18,444 nucleotides of DNA from Parcubacteria group bacterium GW2011_GWA2_45_30 (GTDB lineage Bacteria > Patescibacteriota > Minisyncoccia > Sungbacterales > HO2-52-23), in NCBI GenBank assembly GCA_001001625.1, contig LCKU01000017.1:1-18444 (forward strand), read 5' to 3'. Under the pieces are notes generated by a model, which did no database searches, was not told where the DNA came from, and saw only the letters and a program-made list of their open reading frames with translations. The translations under genes and the position numbers were made by a program. The number at the start of each line of letters is the position of its first letter. The first letter of the stretch is position 1. Shown one piece after another: positions 13,267 to 18,444 of this stretch.

Positions 13267-15327
13267 ATGGCAAAAAACCTTGTAATCGTTGAAAGCCCCA
13301 CCAAAGCCCGGACCATCTCCCGTTTCCTCGGGAGCGATTTTATTGTGGAGTCAAGTTATGGCCACGTACGTGATCTGCCCAAATCCAATCTTGGAATTGA
13401 TGTCGAAAAAAACTTTGAGCCGCACTACATAATCCCGTTAAAAAGCAGGAAAAACGTCAATAAACTTAAAAAGGAAGCAAAAACCGCAAAAAAAATAATT
13501 CTGGCAACCGACGAAGACCGCGAAGGAGAAGCTATCGCCTGGCACCTGCTTAGCGCACTCGGCCTGGAAGATAAGCCGGGAGATCAGATTGAACGCATAG
13601 TTTTTCACGAGATTACCAAGCACGCCATTGAAGATGCGCTTAAAAATCCTCGTGATATTGACCTAAAACAGGTGAATGCCCAGCAGGCGCGCAGAATTCT
13701 TGATCGTTTGGTTGGTTATAAACTCTCGCCGTTTCTGTGGAAAAAAATGTACCGCGGGCTTTCGGCCGGACGGGTGCAATCGGTGGCGGTGCGGATAATC
13801 GTGAAACGGGAACGGGAAATAGAGAAGTTCAAAGCGCAGGAATACTGGTCTATCGTCGCTTCGCTCCTCAAAACACGAACAGCACGGATAGAGAACCAAC
13901 AGCACAAACAGCAATTTGAGGCGAATTTAATAAAAATAGGGGATAAGACGCTTGATAAATTTGATATCGCCAACGCAGAGGATGCAGAAAAAATCATGAA
14001 AAATCTTGAGGGCGCTAAGTGGACCATAGAGAATGTTGAAAAAAAAGCCATATCCAAAAATCCGCTTCCTCCATACATGACCTCAACTCTTCAACAAGAC
14101 GCATTCCGGCGGCTCGGGTTTTCTTCCAAACAAACCATGATGTTCGCCCAACAACTCTACGAAGGAGTGGAACTCGGAGAAGAAGGCGCAACCGGACTCA
14201 TTACCTATATGCGCACGGACTCTTTAAACCTTTCCGAGGATTCTTTGCAAGATGCGGCGTCCTTTATTAAAAAAGAGGCGGGCGATCGCTACGCCCTTCC
14301 CTCTCCGCGCCGTTTTAAAACAACTTCCAAAGGCGCGCAAGAAGCGCATGAAGCCATCCGGCCGACTGATCCGGCGCGCGCGCCGGAATCCATAAAACAG
14401 TTTTTAGACCAGCGCCAATTCCGGCTTTATGACTTGATTTGGCGGCGCTTTATCGCATCGCAAATGCCAGCGGCAATATTCGACAGCACAGCTGTCGATA
14501 TTGCCGCAACAACCAGCAACCGGCAACCAGTAGCCAGCTACTATACGTTCCGCGCGAACGGACAAGTTATGAAATTTGACGGATTTTTGAAAATATACCC
14601 GATGAAATTTTCCGAAGCCGAACTTCCAGAACTTGCCAAAGACGACGCACTGGAATGCCAGGAGATAAAACCTCTCCAGCATTTTACCCAGCCCCCGCCG
14701 CGGTTTTCCGAAGCAACTCTGGTAAAAATCTTGGAAAAAAACGGAATTGGACGCCCGTCCACTTATGCTCCGATTATCTCCACAATTCTGGCACGAAAAT
14801 ATGTGGAACGCCACGAGCGCCGATATCTTAAGCCAACCGAGGTTGGATTTTTAGTAAACGACATGCTAGTTGAACATTTTCCAGAGATTGTGGACATTCA
14901 ATTCACCGCCAAAATGGAAGAAGAGCTGGATGAAATCGCCGAAGGAAAAATGGAATGGCAACCGGTTATCCGCGAATTTTATGAGCCGTTTGCCAAGCAC
15001 TTAGAATCAAAATATGAGGAGGTAAAAAAGCACGAAATCACCGAAACCACAGACGAAGTATGCGAAAAATGCGGCAAGCCCATGGTGGTAAAATTGGGGC
15101 GTTTTGGAAAGTTTTTGGCCTGTTCCGGTTTCCCGGAATGCAAAACCACCAAAACCCTCAAACAAGAACCTCAAACCATCGGCATGAAATGCCCCAAATG
15201 CGTTGAAGGTGATGTTATCATGCGCCGCACAAAACGGGGTAAAGTATTTTTCGGGTGTTCGCGCTATCCCAACTGCGATTTTGCGTCTTGGACTAATCCC
15301 CTAAACGCAGAAGAAAAAACAGATTGA
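13267..15327 (+). CDS. topA: DNA topoisomerase I (type IA)
   Basis: This enzyme relaxes negative supercoils by a transient 5'-phosphotyrosine break. The 686 residues begin with the TOPRIM domain: E9 in LVIVESPTK and the D82-x-D84-x-E86 triad in ATDEDREGEAIAWH, which bind magnesium. The catalytic tyrosine is Y314 in GLITYMRTDS. Two C-terminal zinc ribbons follow (C599, C602, C619, C625 and C642, C645, C664, C670). ATG 13267 directly follows the dprA TAG. The nearest GGAGG is about 21 nt away, so expression probably depends on re-initiation after dprA. Two oddities lie inside loops: a hairpin plus 7-bp tandem repeats at 14470-14538 (encoding TSNRQPVAS, 416-424), and three AACAGCA copies at 13878-13913 (residues about 204-216). 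Both look like small insertions that keep the frame. Zinc-ribbon number varies in this family, so a two-ribbon tail is normal. Confidence 0.96.
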   Translation: MAKNLVIVESPTKARTISRFLGSDFIVESSYGHVRDLPKSNLGIDVEKNFEPHYIIPLKSRKNVNKLKKEAKTAKKIILATDEDREGEAIAWHLLSALGLEDKPGDQIERIVFHEITKHAIEDALKNPRDIDLKQVNAQQARRILDRLVGYKLSPFLWKKMYRGLSAGRVQSVAVRIIVKREREIEKFKAQEYWSIVASLLKTRTARIENQQHKQQFEANLIKIGDKTLDKFDIANAEDAEKIMKNLEGAKWTIENVEKKAISKNPLPPYMTSTLQQDAFRRLGFSSKQTMMFAQQLYEGVELGEEGATGLITYMRTDSLNLSEDSLQDAASFIKKEAGDRYALPSPRRFKTTSKGAQEAHEAIRPTDPARAPESIKQFLDQRQFRLYDLIWRRFIASQMPAAIFDSTAVDIAATTSNRQPVASYYTFRANGQVMKFDGFLKIYPMKFSEAELPELAKDDALECQEIKPLQHFTQPPPRFSEATLVKILEKNGIGRPSTYAPIISTILARKYVERHERRYLKPTEVGFLVNDMLVEHFPEIVDIQFTAKMEEELDEIAEGKMEWQPVIREFYEPFAKHLESKYEEVKKHEITETTDEVCEKCGKPMVVKLGRFGKFLACSGFPECKTTKTLKQEPQTIGMKCPKCVEGDVIMRRTKRGKVFFGCSRYPNCDFASWTNPLNAEEKTD
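13878..13913 (+). repeat. Three AACAGCA copies inside topA
   Basis: AACAGCA occurs at 13878-13884, 13898-13904 and 13907-13913. The stretch encodes a hydrophilic loop (TARIENQQHKQQ) where other TopA proteins are usually shorter. It may be an insertion or simple low complexity. Confidence 0.35.
14470..14507. repeat. Long intragenic inverted repeat in topA
   Basis: Arms 14470-14487 and 14491-14507 pair over 17 bp with a single bulged T (14480) and a 3-nt loop. It lies in the coding sequence of an inter-domain loop and directly precedes the 7-bp tandem repeats. Confidence 0.8.
14511..14538 (+). repeat. Four degenerate 7-bp tandem repeats (AACCAGC) in topA
   Basis: AACCAGC, AACCGGC, AACCAGT and AGCCAGC follow each other without gaps. 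They encode TSNRQPVAS because 7 bp is not a codon multiple. They differ strikingly in base composition from the surrounding gene. Confidence 0.75.
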
Positions 15328-15331
15328 AAAT

Positions 15332-15354
15332 AACGCCCGCGAAGGCGTTTTTTT
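15332..15354 (+). terminator. Intrinsic terminator of dprA-topA
   Basis: The stem AACGCC/GGCGTT (15332-15337 with 15344-15349) with a 6-nt loop is followed by a run of T to 15354, four bases after the topA stop. Confidence 0.8.
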
Positions 15355-15368
15355 CTACTGGCAAAAAG

Positions 15369-15374
15369 TATAAA
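15369..15374 (+). promoter_or_regulatory. -10-like hexamer upstream of relA/spoT
   Basis: TATAAA lies 20 bp before the ATG, just after the topA terminator. No convincing -35 is visible, and the transcript leader would be about 12 nt with no ribosome site. Confidence 0.35.
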
Positions 15375-15393
15375 TTATGTCTAAAATTCAGAT

Positions 15394-17124
15394 ATGACCG
15401 CCCAAACACTCTTAGAAAAAATCAAACTGCAAACGCGGCCGGAGGATGAATTAGCGCTGATCAAACGCGCCTACGAATTTGCCGCCAAAGCCCACCAAGG
15501 ACAAACGCGAAAATCCGGCGAACCATATATCACACATCCTCTGGCAACCGCATCTGAACTCGTTGATATGCGTCTTGACTCCCCCACCATTGCCGCCGCG
15601 CTCCTGCACGACGTATGCGAAGATACGTGCCACTCGATTGAAGACATACGCAAAGAATTCGGAGACGAGATTGCGTTTCTAGTTCAAGGAGTTACCAAAC
15701 TGGATAAAATAAGATACCGCGGCACCGAGCGCTCGGCCGAAAGTTTACGCAAAATGTTTCTGGCCATCGGTGAAGATGTCCGCGTAGTGCTCCTGAAACT
15801 CGTAGATCGTTTTCATAACATGAAAACGCTCGGCTCTCTTCCACCTGAAAAACAAAAACGAATTGCTCTGGAAACCCTTGAAATTTACGCGCCACTTGCC
15901 TACCGCCTGGGCATGGCAGAACTTTCCGGTCGTCTGGAGGATCTGGCCTTCCCTTATGTTTATCCGACCGAATACGAATGGCTCATGCGGGAGACCAAAG
16001 AAACCTACGCGATATGGGAGCGCTACACCGCGTCCATCAAACCGACTTTAGCTGAAGAACTTATCAAGGAAAAAATTCCTTTTTTAGAAATAAACGCGCG
16101 CGCCAAGCATTATTATTCGCTCTACAAAAAACTTCTGCGTTATGGCATGGACGTAGGAAAAATTACGGATATAGTGGCGCTGCGCATAATCGTACCCACA
16201 ATTGAGGATTGCTATGCGACACTGGGCGTTATTCATAAACTCTGGAAACCCCTGCCCGGACGCATCAAGGACTATATTGCGCTCCCCAAGCCCAACGGCT
16301 ACCGCTCGCTTCATACCACAGTCATTGGCCCGGAAAACCGCCAAATTGAAATACAAATGCGCACCCCTGAAATGCATGAAGAAGCCGAATATGGCATTGC
16401 CGCGCACTGGGCATATTCGGAAATGAAACGGCGCGACACCAAAGCGTACGCCCAAAACCGCTCCTCGCTTGCCGACCTAAAACATTTTTCCTGGATCGAA
16501 CAGATTCGCGAGTGGCAGAAGGAGTTCAAAAATCCGGAAGAATTTTTAGAGGCGCTAAAAATTGATTTTTTCAAAAACCGTATTTTTGTCCTGACACCCA
16601 AAGGAGATGCTTTTGACCTGCCGGAGGACTCCACGCCGATTGATTTTGCCTATCATGTACATACCGACATCGGCAACACGGCGGTGGGCGCCAAAGTAAA
16701 CGGAAAAATGGTTGCCCTGGATCATGTGCTGAAAAACGGGGACGTGGTAGAGATATTAAAGCAAAAAAATAAAAAACCGAGCCGCGATTGGCTCAAAATC
16801 GTCAAAAGCGCGCAGGCGCGCAAGCACATAAGCACATTCCTGAAACATTCCGAAGAGGATAAAAAATTTGAGAAACGAGGAGGGGAGACCGTAGAGTTTA
16901 ATCTCATGATCCGTGATCGCGTGGGGCTCCTGCGTGATGTTACCCACCTGCTAGCCAGACACAAAATCAACATTAAAAAAGTGGACACTGACACTAAAAA
17001 TCAAAAATGGGCGTCACTCATGATTCACGCCCAGAAGTTCAAAAATAAAACCGAAGTGGAAAAAATGATGGTGAGATTAAAAGGTATAAAAGGAGTGGAG
17101 GATGTAAGTTATAAATTACTGTAA
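15394..17124 (+). CDS. Bifunctional (p)ppGpp synthetase/hydrolase, RelA/SpoT (Rsh) type
   Basis: This enzyme makes and degrades (p)ppGpp for the stringent response. The HD hydrolase domain (about 20-170) keeps H48, the H72-D73 pair in LLHDVCEDT and D138 in LVDRFHNMKTL, so hydrolysis should work. The synthetase domain (about 236-345) has DIVALRIIVP (259-268), GRIKDYIALPKPNGYRSLHT (289-308) and E319 in IEIQMRT, so synthesis should work too. A TGS domain (about 394-457) follows, then an ACT-like C-terminal domain (about 499-576). At 576 residues it is well below the 700-plus of most long Rsh proteins; the helical and zinc-finger-like regions between TGS and ACT are reduced to about 40 residues. 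ATG 15394 is the first in frame and has no ribosome site. It stands alone between the topA terminator and the hairpin element at 17134. Whether to call it relA or spoT is not decidable; bifunctional Rsh is the safest name. Confidence 0.93.
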   Translation: MTAQTLLEKIKLQTRPEDELALIKRAYEFAAKAHQGQTRKSGEPYITHPLATASELVDMRLDSPTIAAALLHDVCEDTCHSIEDIRKEFGDEIAFLVQGVTKLDKIRYRGTERSAESLRKMFLAIGEDVRVVLLKLVDRFHNMKTLGSLPPEKQKRIALETLEIYAPLAYRLGMAELSGRLEDLAFPYVYPTEYEWLMRETKETYAIWERYTASIKPTLAEELIKEKIPFLEINARAKHYYSLYKKLLRYGMDVGKITDIVALRIIVPTIEDCYATLGVIHKLWKPLPGRIKDYIALPKPNGYRSLHTTVIGPENRQIEIQMRTPEMHEEAEYGIAAHWAYSEMKRRDTKAYAQNRSSLADLKHFSWIEQIREWQKEFKNPEEFLEALKIDFFKNRIFVLTPKGDAFDLPEDSTPIDFAYHVHTDIGNTAVGAKVNGKMVALDHVLKNGDVVEILKQKNKKPSRDWLKIVKSAQARKHISTFLKHSEEDKKFEKRGGETVEFNLMIRDRVGLLRDVTHLLARHKINIKKVDTDTKNQKWASLMIHAQKFKNKTEVEKMMVRLKGIKGVEDVSYKLL

Positions 17125-17133
17125 CTCGCTAAT

Positions 17134-17278
17134 GCGGCTTCTCGGGTATTTCCTATTTTAGACACGTCTCGGCCGTTCCTGCGGTGGCCTCGCTAAAGGT
17201 CGGACAAATTTTTGCGCCTCGCGCAAACCAAGCAAATTTGTCCTCCCATTGTCTAAAATAGAAAATACCCTCAGCCGC
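17134..17278. repeat. Structured intergenic element with nested inverted repeats
   Basis: Outer arms at 17134-17164 and 17250-17278 are complementary with few mismatches (about 29-31 nt each). Inside lie a GGACAAATTT/AAATTTGTCC pair (17202-17211 with 17234-17243) and a perfect 7-bp hairpin within it (17211-17217 with 17221-17227, one base shared with the outer pair). A GGCC/GGCC pair sits at 17171-17174 and 17186-17189. It begins ten bases after the relA/spoT stop. It has no long ORF on either strand. Its base composition is richer in GC hairpins than the flanks. It could be a miniature transposable element, a dispersed repeat or a structured RNA. It may also end transcription of the upstream gene. 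Confidence 0.75.
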
Positions 17279-17326
17279 AACGCTCGTTTAAACATTTTGT
17301 TTGTGATAGCGCTTTGCGCCTATTTA

Positions 17327-17416
17327 TTATTCAAACAAAAAATCGGCCCGAGAGAATGATGCAGCCCAATCGCCAGCTTTTTTTGCTATATCTTCGGTGG
17401 AAATTTTATTCATCAT
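17327..17416 (-). CDS. Possible small protein of 29 residues downstream of parB
   Basis: An ATG at 17416 has GGAG exactly 7 nt upstream and opens 29 codons ending TAA TAA. The product is mixed hydrophilic/hydrophobic: MMNKISTEDIAKKAGDW, then AASFSRADFLFE. It starts 29 bp after the parB stop and would be read as the downstream gene of a parB unit. No family is recognised; the helical N-terminal half resembles a short helix-turn-helix lead-in, but that is guesswork. The rest of 17279-17445 holds nothing else supported. The good ribosome site and lack of a better reading make it worth listing, though a chance ORF of this length is common. Confidence 0.4.
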   Translation of the reverse strand: MMNKISTEDIAKKAGDWAASFSRADFLFE

Positions 17417-17445
17417 GACAATACTCCGAAAGATCTATTTCTAGA

Positions 17446-18444
17446 TTATACCTCACGGATCAACTTATCAAGTATGCCTCTTAGTTCCTCATCCGAGTAA
17501 AACTCCACCACAATTTTTCCGCGCTCCCCAAGTTTTTCCAAACGCACGCGAGTACCCAAACGCTCCTGCAATTCATTTTGCCAGCGGCGCAAATCCGGAT
17601 CCTGCACGGCTGAAGCGCGTTTGCGCGGAGTAAATGCTTTGCCAGATACATGCCGCGCCCGATTTTCCGCCTCGCGCACATTCAGGCGATCCAGCAAAAT
17701 CGCATTATATACTTCAAATTGTTTGGTCTGATCATCCCCGGCAATTAAAACCGCACGCGCGTGGCCCTCGGTAATTTTACCTTCATGCAATCCTTGCTGG
17801 ATATCAACGGGCAGGGTTAAGAGCCGCAGAGTGTTAGCCACGGTTTCACGCGATTTGCCGATACGCCCGGCAATTTCTTTTTGCATTAGGTGAAACTCGT
17901 CAACCAATTGCTTGAATGCCCGCGCGCGCTCCATGGGATTTAAATCCTCGCGCTGGACATTTTCAATCAAAGCCAGTTCCAATTTCAGTCGATCATCCGG
18001 CACGCCACGCCTAATCACCGCGGGAATTTGTGAAAGTCCAGCCAGCCCCGCCGCCCGCCATCTCCTTTCTCCGGCAATCAACTGATACCGCACATCCAGT
18101 CCGGTTTGCGTTTCAATCTCACGCTTGGAAACCAAAATCGGCTGCAATAATCCATGCTCGCGAATAGAGGATGCCAAATCCTTTAACGAGGCCTCATTAA
18201 ATTCCCGGCGCGGCTGAAAAGGATTGGATTCAATCTTATCTATTTCAATCCAAAAAACCGAATCGGATTTTTTCGGCTGAAAATTGTCGTGAAAAGTCGG
18301 GCGGGCCGATGTACCCAAATTTGCCAGCGGCGAATTTACATCCTCGCTGGCCGCGCTTGATTGAACGGGCGCCGGAGTTTCCGGCTCATCATTCGGAACA
18401 TCCAAACTTGCCGGAATTTCTTCCGGCTCCCTATCGGGAATTAA
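17446..18444 (-). CDS. parB: Chromosome partitioning protein ParB (N-terminus outside window)
   Basis: ParB binds parS sites, spreads as a CTP-dependent clamp and organises the origin region. The frame stays open to the right edge, so the start is missing: the first visible residues, LIPDREPE, match the end of the common GLGRGLGSLIP start, and probably about ten residues are lost. A TTG at 18405 is therefore not the start. Numbering from the edge, residues 1-60 are a Pro/Ser-rich linker. The nuclease-like N-domain has NPFQPRREF (74-82) and the GERRWRAA box (125-132), and ENVQRE (161-166) supplies the second CTP-contact motif. A helix-turn-helix lies at 188-209 (QKEIAGRIGKSRETVANTL). The C-terminal dimerisation part runs from about 275 to 332. 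A ParA gene would be expected upstream, off the window. No parS site was found here. Confidence 0.95.
   Translation of the reverse strand, partial: LIPDREPEEIPASLDVPNDEPETPAPVQSSAASEDVNSPLANLGTSARPTFHDNFQPKKSDSVFWIEIDKIESNPFQPRREFNEASLKDLASSIREHGLLQPILVSKREIETQTGLDVRYQLIAGERRWRAAGLAGLSQIPAVIRRGVPDDRLKLELALIENVQREDLNPMERARAFKQLVDEFHLMQKEIAGRIGKSRETVANTLRLLTLPVDIQQGLHEGKITEGHARAVLIAGDDQTKQFEVYNAILLDRLNVREAENRARHVSGKAFTPRKRASAVQDPDLRRWQNELQERLGTRVRLEKLGERGKIVVEFYSDEELRGILDKLIREV

Noticed and set aside
17193..17249. Minus-strand mini-ORF of 18 codons inside the hairpin element
   Set aside because: It is short, built from the arms of the inverted repeats, and lacks any sign of selection for coding; the hairpin structure explains the sequence better.
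1..18444. CRISPR arrays, tRNA, rRNA genes and insertion-sequence transposases
   Set aside because: No regularly spaced repeats, cloverleaf-type or rRNA-like segments and no transposase motifs were seen in any frame.

Overview
The window looks like a chromosomal segment of an uncultured bacterium. The most likely source is the Candidate Phyla Radiation (Patescibacteria, Parcubacteria-like). The clues are a compact dprA-topA-relA/spoT block beside parB, an Mfd that ends without its usual C-terminal domain, and a RelA/SpoT homologue shorter than usual. There is also a short C/A-rich 7-bp repeat tract inside topA, and two-letter-scale gene overlaps. TGA is used as a normal stop, so the code-25 lineages are unlikely. 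The phylum assignment is inference from gene content; no rRNA or tRNA gene is visible.

Layout. Positions 2-349 (+) are the 3' end of mfd. From 369 to 12105 everything is on the minus strand, so it is transcribed right to left. In transcription order: a membrane-anchored HExxH protein (12105-11629), a BT1-family MFS transporter (11512-10334), and a lipoprotein gene broken by a frameshifting deletion (10227-9552). Next comes a Bat/aerotolerance-like cluster: MoxR AAA+ ATPase (9440-8262), DUF58 protein (8262-7360), BatD-like membrane protein (7233-5656), membrane VWA protein (5659-4406), small anchored helical protein (4394-3645) and a second membrane VWA protein (3566-2361). Two secreted trypsin-fold proteins follow, one divergent (2259-1486) and one HtrA-like with a PDZ domain (1385-369). 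From 12187 the plus strand carries dprA, topA and relA/spoT. A structured intergenic element follows, then a 29-codon ORF and parB on the minus strand, with parB running off the right edge.

How the genes may work together. MoxR, DUF58 and VWA proteins are known to act together as AAA+/VWA machines, with the ATPase remodelling or loading metal-dependent adhesion modules. Here the two VWA proteins and the BatD-like protein are membrane anchored, and two exported serine-protease-fold proteins come straight after them. An envelope protein-quality or assembly module is a reasonable inference, but the sequence does not name the substrate. Intrinsic terminators sit after moxR-DUF58, after the batD-batB-helical triplet, after batA-like and after each protease gene. 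The cluster therefore seems to be cut into separately tuned units, with a strong sigma70-like promoter at 7264-7292. The right-hand block is housekeeping: DNA uptake/recombination, supercoiling, stringent response and chromosome segregation.
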